Of a stretch of 64,000 nucleotides of DNA, positions 1 through 10,544 are shown piece by piece. The notes under the pieces are model-generated. The model saw only the letters and a list, made by a program, of their open reading frames with translations, made no database searches and was not told the DNA's origin. The translations under genes and the position numbers were made by a program. This DNA comes from Methylobacterium oryzae (GTDB taxonomy: Bacteria; Pseudomonadota; Alphaproteobacteria; Rhizobiales; Beijerinckiaceae): positions 3,987,001 to 4,051,000 of the forward strand of contig NZ_CP090349.1 of the NCBI RefSeq assembly GCF_021398735.1, read 5' to 3'. How positions within the stretch are numbered: position 1 is the first letter of the stretch; each line of letters starts with the position of its first letter.

Positions 1-1583
<1,583 letters not shown>

Positions 1584-1756
1584 GGTGCGTCCATCCTGAT
1601 CGCGCGGGCAGGCTCCCCTGCCCTCCGGGCTCCCCGTCAGCGCGGCGGAGCGCCCTCGAACCGAAACGGGGCGGGTGACCGCCCCGCTGAGATCGTCTGC
1701 ACGCCCGATATGGGCGTCGCGGCCCTGCGATGGCCGCGACGCAGGCGCGCGGGCCT

Positions 1757-2641
1757 TTAGCCCTTCAGCACCTCGACGAGCGTCGAGCCCAGCCGGGCCG
1801 GCGACGGCGACACGCGGATGCCCGCGGCCTCCATGGCGGCGATCTTGTCCTCGGCGCCGCCCTTGCCGCCCGAGATGATCGCGCCGGCATGGCCCATGCG
1901 GCGGCCCGGAGGCGCCGTGCGGCCGGCGATGAAACCGACCATCGGCTTCTTGCGCCCGCGCTTGGCCTCGTCCTTGAGGAACTGCGCCGCCTCCTCCTCG
2001 GCCGAGCCGCCGATCTCGCCGATCATCACGATCGACTCGGTCTTCGGGTCGGCGAGGAACAGCTCCAGCACGTCGATGAACTCTGTGCCCTTCACCGGGT
2101 CGCCGCCGATGCCCACCGCCGTGGTCTGGCCGAGGCCGGCATTGGAGGTCTGGAACACCGCCTCGTAGGTCAGCGTGCCCGAGCGGGACACGATGCCGAC
2201 CGAGCCGGGCCGGAAGATGTTGGCCGGCATGATGCCGATCTTCGACTCGCCGGCGGTGACGATGCCGGGGCAGTTCGGCCCGACGAGGCGCGACTTCGAG
2301 CCCGTCAGCGCCCGCTTCACCCGCACCATGTCGAGCACCGGGATGCCCTCCGTGATGCAGACGATCAGCGGCACCTCGGCGCTGATCGCCTCGCAGATCG
2401 CGTCGGCAGCGCCGGGCGGCGGCACGTAGACCACCGAGGCCTCGGCGCCGGTGGCCTCGCGCGCCTCCGCGACCGTGTCGAAGACCGGCAGGCCGAGATG
2501 GCTGGAGCCGCCCTTACCGGGGCTCGTGCCGCCGACCATCTTGGTGCCGTAGGCGATGGCCTGCTCGGAGTGGAAGGTCCCGTTCTTGCCGGTGAAGCCC
2601 TGGCAGATGACCTTGGTGTTGGCGTCGATCATCACCGACAT
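1757..2641 (-). CDS. sucD: Succinyl-CoA synthetase (ADP-forming) alpha subunit
   Basis: Alpha subunit of succinate-CoA ligase, the substrate-level phosphorylation step of the TCA cycle; it pairs with SucC. The protein is 294 residues, the normal length. The CoA-binding Rossmann segment begins at [18 protein letters not shown], and the phosphohistidine is in [13 protein letters not shown] (His251). A longer open frame runs upstream inside sucC, but ATG 2641 lies 2 nt after the sucC stop and gives the canonical N-terminus [10 protein letters not shown], so that start was chosen. Tight spacing implies translational coupling with sucC. Confidence 0.97.
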   Translation of the reverse strand: MSVMIDANTKVICQGFTGKNGTFHSEQAIAYGTKMVGGTSPGKGGSSHLGLPVFDTVAEAREATGAEASVVYVPPPGAADAICEAISAEVPLIVCITEGIPVLDMVRVKRALTGSKSRLVGPNCPGIVTAGESKIGIMPANIFRPGSVGIVSRSGTLTYEAVFQTSNAGLGQTTAVGIGGDPVKGTEFIDVLELFLADPKTESIVMIGEIGGSAEEEAAQFLKDEAKRGRKKPMVGFIAGRTAPPGRRMGHAGAIISGGKGGAEDKIAAMEAAGIRVSPSPARLGSTLVEVLKG

Positions 2642-2643
2642 GA

Positions 2644-3840
2644 TCAGGCTCCCTTCACGGCGGCGACGATCTTCTGGGCGGCGTCGTCGAGGTCGTCCGC
2701 CGGGATGACGTTGAGGCCGGAATTGCGGATGATGGCCTTGCCCTGCTCGACGTTGGTGCCCTCGAGGCGCACCACCAGCGGCACCTGCAGGCCCACCGCC
2801 TTCACGGCCGCGATCACGCCGTTGGCGATCACGTCGCACTTCATGATCCCGCCGAAGATGTTGACGAGGATCCCCTTCACGTTCGGGTCGGCGGTGATGA
2901 TCTTGAACGCCGCCGTGACCTTCTCCTCCGAGGCGCCGCCGCCGACATCGAGGAAGTTCGCCGGCTCCTCGCCGTAGAGCTTGATGATGTCGAGTGTCGC
3001 CATGGCGAGGCCGGCGCCGTTGACCATGCAGCCGATCGTGCCGTCGAGCGCGATGTAGGCGAGGTCGTACTTGGACGCCTCGATCTCCTTGGCGTCCTCC
3101 TCGGTCTCGTCGCGAAGCGCCATGATGTCCGCGTGCCGGTAGAGGGCGTTCGAATCGAAGGCCATCTTGGCGTCGAGGCACTTGAGGTGCCCGTCGGCGG
3201 TCAGCACCAGCGGGTTGATCTCCAGGAGGCTCATGTCCTTGGCCACGAAGGCCGCGTAGAGCTTCTCGGTCAGCGCGGCCGCTTCCTTGGCCTGGGCGCC
3301 CGACAGGCCCAGCGCCTTGGCGACGGCGCGGCCGTGGTGGGGCATCACGCCGGTGGCCAGGTCGACCGCGATCGTGTGGATCTTCTCGGGCGTGTCGTGG
3401 GCGACCGCCTCGATGTCCATGCCACCCTCGGTGGAGACCACGAAGGCGACGCCGCCCGTGGCGCGGTCGACCAGCATCGAGAGGTAGAACTCCTCGGCGA
3501 TCTGGGCGCCTTCCTCGATGTAGAGGCGGTTGACCTGCTTGCCGGCCGGGCCGGTCTGGATGGTCACCAGCGTCTGGCCGAGCATCTCGCCGGCGAACTG
3601 CTTGACCTCGTCGATCGACTTGGTGACGCGCACGCCGCCCTTGGCGCCCTCGGGCGCGCCCTTGAAGGTGCCCTTGCCGCGGCCGCCCGCGTGGATCTGG
3701 CTCTTCACGACCCAGACGGGGCCGCCGAGCTCCTTGGCGGCGGCCTCGGCCTCCGACGGGTTGAAGATGGCCACGCCGCGGGAGACGGGCAGGCCGAACT
3801 CCTTCAGCACGGCCTTGGCCTGATATTCGTGGATATTCAT
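2644..3840 (-). CDS. sucC: Succinyl-CoA synthetase (ADP-forming) beta subunit
   Basis: Beta subunit of succinate-CoA ligase, providing the ATP-grasp nucleotide site and specificity. The 398 residues match the family length. The N-terminus [16 protein letters not shown] is the hallmark of the ATP-grasp domain, followed by the Gly-rich nucleotide loop [12 protein letters not shown] and the C-terminal ligase-CoA domain ([21 protein letters not shown]). It is 113 nt downstream of mdh and 2 nt upstream of sucD on the same strand. A 14-bp palindrome (3904-3917) lies in its leader. Confidence 0.97.
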   Translation of the reverse strand: MNIHEYQAKAVLKEFGLPVSRGVAIFNPSEAEAAAKELGGPVWVVKSQIHAGGRGKGTFKGAPEGAKGGVRVTKSIDEVKQFAGEMLGQTLVTIQTGPAGKQVNRLYIEEGAQIAEEFYLSMLVDRATGGVAFVVSTEGGMDIEAVAHDTPEKIHTIAVDLATGVMPHHGRAVAKALGLSGAQAKEAAALTEKLYAAFVAKDMSLLEINPLVLTADGHLKCLDAKMAFDSNALYRHADIMALRDETEEDAKEIEASKYDLAYIALDGTIGCMVNGAGLAMATLDIIKLYGEEPANFLDVGGGASEEKVTAAFKIITADPNVKGILVNIFGGIMKCDVIANGVIAAVKAVGLQVPLVVRLEGTNVEQGKAIIRNSGLNVIPADDLDDAAQKIVAAVKGA

Positions 3841-3903
3841 CGGAGCCTCGTAAGGAGGAGCGAATAGGTGGCAGCGGGCGGCGCGTAGAGAAATCGAGTG
3901 ATC

Positions 3904-3917
3904 GAGATTCGAATCTC
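3904..3917. promoter_or_regulatory. 14-bp perfect palindrome in the mdh-sucC gap
   Basis: GAGATTCGAATCTC is a perfect dyad 64 nt upstream of the sucC start and 37 nt below the mdh stop. A second hairpin, CCGGTA-N6-TACCGG, sits at 3936-3953 directly against the mdh stop. Either could be an operator or an RNA processing/attenuation hairpin tuning mdh against suc expression. No matching regulator is recognised. Confidence 0.25.
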
Positions 3918-3953
3918 CGACCCGCTACGCGCTGCCCGGTATCCGCTTACCGG

Positions 3954-5261
<1,308 letters not shown>

Positions 5262-5292
5262 CGAAGGCCCGGACGGTCTGTCCGGGCCTTCG
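5262..5292 (-). terminator. Rho-independent terminator of the TetR gene
   Basis: A perfect 13-bp stem (5262-5274 with 5280-5292, sequence CGAAGGCCCGGAC) has a 5-nt loop. On the minus strand it is followed by TATTTCG. It begins 26 nt past the stop codon of the TetR-family gene. Confidence 0.75.
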
Positions 5293-5317
5293 AGAGAGCC
5301 TGTGGGTACGCGTAGGA

Positions 5318-5893
5318 TCAGAGGATGCCGGAGCGCAGGACCCGCTGGATCGCGTGGATGACGGCCCCGAACCGGGCCTCGATCAGGTCGCGCGGCACCT
5401 CGGCATCGTGCTGGATCGCCAGCGGATGCGTGAAGCGGTAGCTCGCGTCGAAGATGTAGGCGATCGCCCGTTCCCGGTCCCGGGCCGAGAAGATCCCGGA
5501 GGTGATGCCCTCCTCGACCACGCGCTCGACGAGGCTGCGCAGCCGCACGCGGTGCCGCCGGGCGATCGGCCGTGCCGAGACGGTGGCGTCGAGATGGACC
5601 GCGAACAGGTTCGGCTCGTCGAACAGGGCGTCCCGCTGGACCGTCGCGAGGGCGGTCAGGAGGCGCTCGATCTTGTCGTCGGCGGGATCGGGCGCGTCGG
5701 CGATGCCGGCGAGCCGGGCTTCGACCTCGCGCAGCCAGCGGCCCGCCACCGCGTCGAGGAGCGCGTCCTTCGACGGGAAGTAGCGGTACACGTTCGCGTG
5801 CGTCATGCCGGCCTCGGCGGCGACGGCCACGACGGTCACGCGCTTGGGCCCGAGCCGCGAGAGGTGCTCGGTGGCGATCCCGAGGAGCCGCAC
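5318..5893 (-). CDS. TetR/AcrR family transcriptional regulator
   Basis: DNA-binding regulator with the TetR helix-turn-helix near residues 17-50 (VTVVAVAAEAGMTHANVYRYFPSKDALLDAVA). A helical C-terminal ligand/dimer domain follows, with the TetR_C-like segment DASYRFTHPLAI. The 191 residues fit the family. The only usable start is GTG 5893. The same frame stays open for about 67 codons upstream, back to a stop near 6094, without ATG, GTG or TTG. This is odd, because TetR proteins usually have 10-15 residues before the first helix, so the true N-terminus may use a rare start. Target unknown; it is not divergent to an obvious partner. Confidence 0.85.
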   Translation of the reverse strand: MRLLGIATEHLSRLGPKRVTVVAVAAEAGMTHANVYRYFPSKDALLDAVAGRWLREVEARLAGIADAPDPADDKIERLLTALATVQRDALFDEPNLFAVHLDATVSARPIARRHRVRLRSLVERVVEEGITSGIFSARDRERAIAYIFDASYRFTHPLAIQHDAEVPRDLIEARFGAVIHAIQRVLRSGIL

Positions 5894-6241
5894 GTCGGCC
5901 GCGACCGGCGCCCGCGGGCGGGCGGGACTGGCCGCCTCACCGCTCTCGCGGAGTGTGCCGGATTCGGCGTCGGCGACGGTGATCTTGGCCTTGGCGCTGA
6001 GCGCCTCCTCCTTGGACCCGTCGGACTCTGGCTTGAGGAAAGGAAGCGGAAGGCGGGAAGTGGACAGGTGGTAGGGCGAGACGGACCCCCATCATACCGG
6101 CTGAAGCGTCCCGGCGCTTCGCGTTGACGTTACGGCTTCCCCCCGGGAGCCCGGTTACCTGAGCGGATTAGGACCGCTTAAACACCCCTATGTGTCAGTT
6201 TGCCTTGAGAAGGCAACAAATTTTTCTCGTTATCACCTGCG
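5894..6241. other. Intergenic region between the TetR gene and gloB
   Basis: It holds the open, startless upstream extension of the TetR frame (5894-6094) and an AT-richer segment (6120-6240) that includes a 7-bp hairpin TTGCCTT-gag-AAGGCAA at 6200-6216. The hairpin is followed on the plus strand by CAAATTTTT, so it looks like a terminator only for plus-strand transcription. On the gloB (minus) side it has no T tract. A promoter for the TetR gene is expected here. Confidence 0.4.
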
Positions 6242-7018
6242 TCAGAAGCGGTTCTTCCACGCCCGTAAGGCGACGAACACCGACTCGGGATCGCTTTCCG
6301 GCGGAAGGTCGACGGATCGCGCCAGGGCCGGCTGCCCGCTGCGCAGGAACGGGTTTGTCGCCCGCTCCGCACCCATGGTCGACGGGATGAGGAACCGCCC
6401 CTCCGCCTGGGCGCGCTCGGCCTCGGCGAGGCGCTTCCTCAGCTCCGGGTTGTCCGGATCGGCCGCCTGGGCGAAGCGCGCGTTGGAGAGTACGTAGTCG
6501 TGGCCGCTGAAGACCCGCGTCGCGTCGGGCAGGTCGTCGAAGCGCCGCAGGGAGCGGTAGAGGGTCTCGGGCGGGCTCTCCATCACGCGCCCGCAGCCGA
6601 GGGTGAACAGGGTGTCGCCGGCGCAGACGAGGCCGGCTTCCGCGAACCAGTAGGTCACGTGGTCGGCGCAGTGGCCCGGCGTCTCCCAGACCTGCGCCCC
6701 GAGGCTGCCGACCGTGACCGTGTCGCCCTCCCGCACGGTCACGTCCACCTGCGGGACCGCGTCGCCGGCCCTGGCGGGGGCGACCACACGGGCACCGGTC
6801 GCCCGCTTCACCTCCGGGATACCCTCGACATGGTCGGCGTGCCGGTGGGTCACGAGGATGTCGGTCAGCCGCCAGCCGGTCTCGTCGAGGGCCCGGAGGA
6901 CCGGTCCGGCCTCCGGCACGTCGATCGCCGCGCAGGCGCCGGTCTGCGGATCGCGGATCAGCACGCCGATGTTGTCGCTGCGGCAGAGGAAGGTGCGAAT
7001 CTCGGTCTCGGCGGCCAT
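6242..7018 (-). CDS. gloB: Hydroxyacylglutathione hydrolase (glyoxalase II)
   Basis: Hydrolyses S-lactoylglutathione to lactate and glutathione in methylglyoxal/formaldehyde-type detoxification. It is a metallo-beta-lactamase fold with the binuclear metal motif THRHADH (His58, His60, Asp62, His63), His116 in TPGHCADH, bridging Asp135 in CAGDTLF and His173 in SGHDY. The glyoxalase-specific C-terminal helical domain follows (NPELRKRLAEAE, ATNPFLR). The 258-residue length is normal. A longer frame extends upstream, but ATG 7018 gives the usual N-terminus. It is divergent from the methyltransferase gene over 160 nt. Confidence 0.95.
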   Translation of the reverse strand: MAAETEIRTFLCRSDNIGVLIRDPQTGACAAIDVPEAGPVLRALDETGWRLTDILVTHRHADHVEGIPEVKRATGARVVAPARAGDAVPQVDVTVREGDTVTVGSLGAQVWETPGHCADHVTYWFAEAGLVCAGDTLFTLGCGRVMESPPETLYRSLRRFDDLPDATRVFSGHDYVLSNARFAQAADPDNPELRKRLAEAERAQAEGRFLIPSTMGAERATNPFLRSGQPALARSVDLPPESDPESVFVALRAWKNRF

Positions 7019-7178
7019 CGGACGGGGTCTCCCAAGAACGCGAACGGGCGCGAAGCGGCGCGAAATCTGTTGCCGTGAACAGGTGATGGTCCGGCGAGGT
7101 TCCTCCGGCGCTTGCCGCGCGGCGCGCGGCTCACCATTGGTTACGACGACCGTTCCGTCCGCGATCTCCTGTCCCTCC

Positions 7179-7913
7179 ATGCGCCTCGACGTCAACGGCT
7201 TGCGGGCCTTCTACGCCAGCCCTCTGGGCCGCACGACGCACCGCGTGGTCGGCCGCGCGCTCCACGACTTCCTCGGCTCGGTCTCGGGGCTGCGCGTCCT
7301 CGGGATCGGCTACGCGACGCCGTATCTCGGGCCGGTCCACTGCATCGCCGAGCGCACCCTCGCCTTCATGCCGGCCTCGCAGGGCGTGGTGAACTGGCCG
7401 GGCACCGGGCGCTCCTGCGCGGCGCTCGCCGATCCCACCATGATGCCGCTGCCGGAGGCCGCCATCGACCGGGTCATCCTGGTCCACGCCCTCGAATCGG
7501 TGGAGAGCCCGACGGAGCTGCTGCAGGAGGTCTGGCGCACCCTGACACCGGGCGGTCGCATGATCCTCGTGGTGCCGAACCGCCGGGGCGTCTGGGCCCG
7601 CCGGGAGGCGACGCCCTTCGGCCACGGCCAGCCCTACAGCCGCTCGCAGCTCGGGCGGCTCATGCGCGACACGCTGTTCTCGCCGGTGAGCTGGGCCGAG
7701 ACCCTGTACATGCCGCCGGCCCGCTCGCGCCTGATGCTGCGCACCGGGCCCGCCTGGGAGTGGATCGGCACCGGCCTGTCCCTGCCCTTCGCGGGCCTGC
7801 ACGTGGTCGACGCGACGAAGCAGCTGTACCGGCCGGTGGCCGTCCAGCAGGTGCGGCGCGCCCGCCGCCTCGCGCCGGCCCGGGTGCTGGTGCCGGCCCC
7901 CTCCCCGGGTTGA
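7179..7913 (+). CDS. Class I SAM-dependent methyltransferase domain protein
   Basis: 244 residues. The N-terminus (MRLDVNGLRAFYASPLGRT) leads into a Rossmann-like segment, GLRVLGIGYATPYLG, that resembles SAM motif I but lacks the GxGxG spacing. The later stretch (DRVILVHALESVESPTELLQEVWRTLTPGGRMILVVPNR) is typical of methyltransf_11 proteins. Substrate unknown. It is divergent from gloB, an arrangement I recall as common in alphaproteobacteria. It ends 5 nt before the MarC gene and is probably cotranscribed with it. Confidence 0.8.
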   Translation: MRLDVNGLRAFYASPLGRTTHRVVGRALHDFLGSVSGLRVLGIGYATPYLGPVHCIAERTLAFMPASQGVVNWPGTGRSCAALADPTMMPLPEAAIDRVILVHALESVESPTELLQEVWRTLTPGGRMILVVPNRRGVWARREATPFGHGQPYSRSQLGRLMRDTLFSPVSWAETLYMPPARSRLMLRTGPAWEWIGTGLSLPFAGLHVVDATKQLYRPVAVQQVRRARRLAPARVLVPAPSPG

Positions 7914-7918
7914 CCCCG

Positions 7919-8632
7919 ATGAGCCTCGACTTCACCACCCAGCAGTTCCTGCTCGCCCTGTCCGCGCTGTTCTCGATCGTGAACCCGGTCGGGGGCGCCT
8001 TCATCTTCGCGCAGGTGGCGGGCGCCTTCAGCCACGCCGAGCGCGTGCTGCTGTCGCGCCGGATCGGCGTCTACGCCGCCCTGGTGATGCTCGGCGCCCT
8101 CTGGGCGGGCACGCCGATCCTGAACTTCTTCGGCGTCACCCTGGGTGCGCTGCGCATCGCCGGCGGCCTCGTGGTCATGTCGTCGGCCTGGACCCAGCTG
8201 AACCGGCCCGAGGCCCGGGAGGCGCGCAAGCAGGCCGAGGCCTCCGGGTCGGCGGGCCGCGGCCCGGCCCCCGCGGAGCCGCCGGGCGACCCGGCGCCCG
8301 GCCCCCTCTCCGACATCGCCTTCTTCCCCCTGACGCTCCCGTTCACCACCGGGCCGGGGACGATCGCGGTCGCCATCACCCTGGGGGCCAACCGGCCGGA
8401 GGCCTACGCGGAGCGCTTCGGTTTCTACATCGGCGTCACGCTGGCAGCCCTCGCGGTCGCCGCCACGGTCGCGGTTCTCTACGCCTCCGCCGACCGGGTC
8501 GTCGCCTTCATCGGCCCGGCCCGCGCCCGGGTGATGGGCCGCCTCTTCGCCTTCCTGCTCCTATGCGTCGGGACCCAGATCCTGGTGAACGGCATCATCG
8601 ACGTGTTCGCGCCCCTCGCCGCGGCGCGGTGA
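7919..8632 (+). CDS. MarC family inner-membrane protein
   Basis: 237-residue polytopic protein (about six hydrophobic segments) with the MarC/UPF0056 signatures FSIVNPVGGAFIF near the N-terminus and FPLTLPFTTGPGTIAVAITL after the central loop. Family function is unsettled; an earlier link to antibiotic resistance was not upheld. A hydrophilic Ala/Pro/Gly-rich loop (roughly residues 98-135) makes it slightly longer than most members. ATG 7919 is 5 nt after the methyltransferase stop. Confidence 0.88.
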   Translation: MSLDFTTQQFLLALSALFSIVNPVGGAFIFAQVAGAFSHAERVLLSRRIGVYAALVMLGALWAGTPILNFFGVTLGALRIAGGLVVMSSAWTQLNRPEAREARKQAEASGSAGRGPAPAEPPGDPAPGPLSDIAFFPLTLPFTTGPGTIAVAITLGANRPEAYAERFGFYIGVTLAALAVAATVAVLYASADRVVAFIGPARARVMGRLFAFLLLCVGTQILVNGIIDVFAPLAAAR

Positions 8633-9248
8633 CGACCGGGTCACCGCCGACAGGGCCGGGCAAGGCCCGCATCCCAGGTGACCCGCGCGGATTCCGGCCG
8701 GCCGAATCGATCGAATTGCGGACGATGTCCGGGATGTTGTGTGTTCATCCAGATATAATAGTCGTACTTCGCTCATAATTGTATATTTTATAAATATAAA
8801 TTTTCATTAACGATCTCATTCTAGAGCATTCGTCGAGAAGAGATCCGATTTTTCGAGGCTTGCGTCCTCCATAGGTCCGAGCATGATCATGCATGGCCCT
8901 CGGCCGCGGCGAGGAAGACTTGCGGCCGGAGCCGTCGGCGAAGCGGGTCCAGCAACGGAGTGCAGATCGTGGCGACGGACGTCATCGCGGAACCCGAGCG
9001 TCGGCCGTCCGCATCCGGGCCTCGAGCACGAGGCGGCCGCGCCTCTGGCGACCCGTGCACGACCGGATCCCGCGCGTGATGCGACCGGCATCCCGGGCGC
9101 GCCGTCGAGCCGGCGCGCGCCGCGTCCCGCCCACGCGGGCCGTGCGGCCCGGCCCGAGCCCGTGAACCCCCGAGATCCCGCAGCCCGGTGCCGCGCGCGG
9201 AGCGCGCGTCCGGCGGCCACCCCGCGCGTATCAGCAAGGAGACACCGC
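8633..9248. other. 616-nt intergenic region with an AT-rich patch
   Basis: No gene is supported on either strand. Bases 8740-8830 are strikingly AT-rich for this genome (runs such as TTGTATATTTTATAAATATA), followed by GATCATGCATG near 8885. This could be the promoter of the ParA-like operon or residual foreign DNA. The stretch CTAGAGCATTCGTCG at 8821-8835 faintly resembles the CTAGAGCATTTTC-type intergenic repeats I know from Rhizobiales. The rest (8890-9240) is GC-rich with no visible structure. Confidence 0.4.
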
Positions 9249-10082
9249 ATGACCGACACGACGCAGAGCAAGGTTCCGGCCTGGTACAGCCCGGACGAGA
9301 TCCAGGACATCCAGCGCGATCTCCTGGGCGCCGCCGCGAAGGTTCTCGTGCTCTGCCTCGGCGGCAAGGGCGGCGTCGGCAAGACGACCATCGCCCTCCA
9401 GGTGGCCGATCTCTGCGCGGAGGTCGGTCCGGTGCTGGCGATCGACACCGACCCGGCCAACCGGCACTTCCACACGGCGCTCATGCAGGAGACCACGCCC
9501 GGCAGCGACAACTTCGTCCCGCGCCGTCCCGGTATCACCGCCATCCGGCAGCGGCTGCGCGCCGAGGACAGCACGGGCCGCGTCGACCCGACCCTGTGCC
9601 AGGACCTGATCGAGCGCGTGACCGAGGCGGCCGAGCGCCTCGTCGTGGTCGACTTCCCGGCCGGCGACACCGAGACGACCCGTCGGTGCACCGAGATCAT
9701 CGTGGAGAGCTGCCGGGAGGCGAATGTCCGCCTCGCCGTGGTCGTCGCGGCCGGCGCGGTGGATCCCACAGCATTGGAGGTCCTGCGCGAGCTCCGGCCC
9801 ATGCTGATCGAGTGCGACCGGGCGATCCTGGCGAAGAACACCGCCCAGGCGACCAATTTCGACTATCTCGAATCGTCCGACCTCGTGCGATCCCTGCGGA
9901 AGCAGTCGAACTTTCGCGTCATCGAGATCGAGCGGATCGGCGAGCGGCTGATCGAGGCCCTGCGGGTGCAGAACACGACCTGGCAGGCCTTGGCGAACAG
10001 CGCGCCGATGCGCCTGCGGGTCGAGGGCCGCCGCCTGCGGCGCAACTTTCACGCGGCGTGGCGGGATGCCCTCCGGCCGTGA
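9249..10082 (+). CDS. ParA/MinD-like P-loop ATPase (TraL/StbB-type, putative)
   Basis: 277 residues with a deviant Walker A, GGKGGVGKTT (38-47, both lysines present), preceded by hydrophobic beta strand KVLVLCL. The switch/Walker A-prime region reads VLAIDTDPANRHFHTALM and the Walker B-like strand LVVVDFPAGDTET. It lacks an HTH domain, unlike large plasmid ParA proteins. The layout (ATPase followed by a small C-terminally anchored protein) recalls the TraL/StbB ATPases next to plasmid mobilisation genes, but no relaxase or ParB is present. AAGGAGA lies 6 nt before ATG 9249. Role unknown: partitioning, polar positioning or a plasmid remnant are possible. Confidence 0.8.
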   Translation: MTDTTQSKVPAWYSPDEIQDIQRDLLGAAAKVLVLCLGGKGGVGKTTIALQVADLCAEVGPVLAIDTDPANRHFHTALMQETTPGSDNFVPRRPGITAIRQRLRAEDSTGRVDPTLCQDLIERVTEAAERLVVVDFPAGDTETTRRCTEIIVESCREANVRLAVVVAAGAVDPTALEVLRELRPMLIECDRAILAKNTAQATNFDYLESSDLVRSLRKQSNFRVIEIERIGERLIEALRVQNTTWQALANSAPMRLRVEGRRLRRNFHAAWRDALRP

Positions 10083-10522
10083 CCAACCTCGAGCGGTTCT
10101 ACCGGTCGGTCCACGGCCGCGATCTCCAGCCCTGGGAGCGTCAGCTCGCCGTGCGGATCGCGGCCGCTCTCAACACCACGACGGACGACGACTTCGTCGT
10201 CCACCTGCTGCTGGTGTACATGTCCACCAACGCCATCACGAACATGTACAACGAGCTGGTGGCGGCGCGGAACGGTCTCGCCGAACACAACCGGGACCTC
10301 ATCCAGGCGCTCACGGCCGATCTGCGGCGCAACCGGCTGATCGCCGCCGTGCTGCTCGGCGCGGCCGCGCTCGGCGTGCTCGTGAGCGTCGGGATCCTCT
10401 CCACCGTCCTCAGCCTGTCTTACGGGTCCGCGGCCAGCGCGACGCGCCTCGCCGCGGCGCTGGAATCCTGCGAGGCGCGCGGCCCGGCCGGCGCCCAGCG
10501 CGGCCTCGGGATCGGCCGCTGA
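10079..10522 (+). CDS. Small single-pass membrane protein paired with the ParA-like ATPase
   Basis: 147 residues from GTG 10079, overlapping the ATPase stop by 4 nt (GTGA), so translation is coupled. The N-terminal cytoplasmic domain (LERFYRSVHGRDLQPWERQ, then a helical stretch to about residue 84) resembles the small StbC/TraM-like plasmid proteins in layout. A transmembrane helix follows at about 86-112, and then a short tail. It may anchor the ATPase at the membrane. Identity is inferred from context and remote resemblance only. Confidence 0.7.
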   Translation: MTNLERFYRSVHGRDLQPWERQLAVRIAAALNTTTDDDFVVHLLLVYMSTNAITNMYNELVAARNGLAEHNRDLIQALTADLRRNRLIAAVLLGAAALGVLVSVGILSTVLSLSYGSAASATRLAAALESCEARGPAGAQRGLGIGR

Positions 10523-10544
10523 GCCGAGGAAACCCGCCGTCGGC

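Noticed and set aside
6200..6216. Terminator of gloB
   Set aside because: The hairpin is real, but its T tract is on the plus strand; on the gloB strand none follows.
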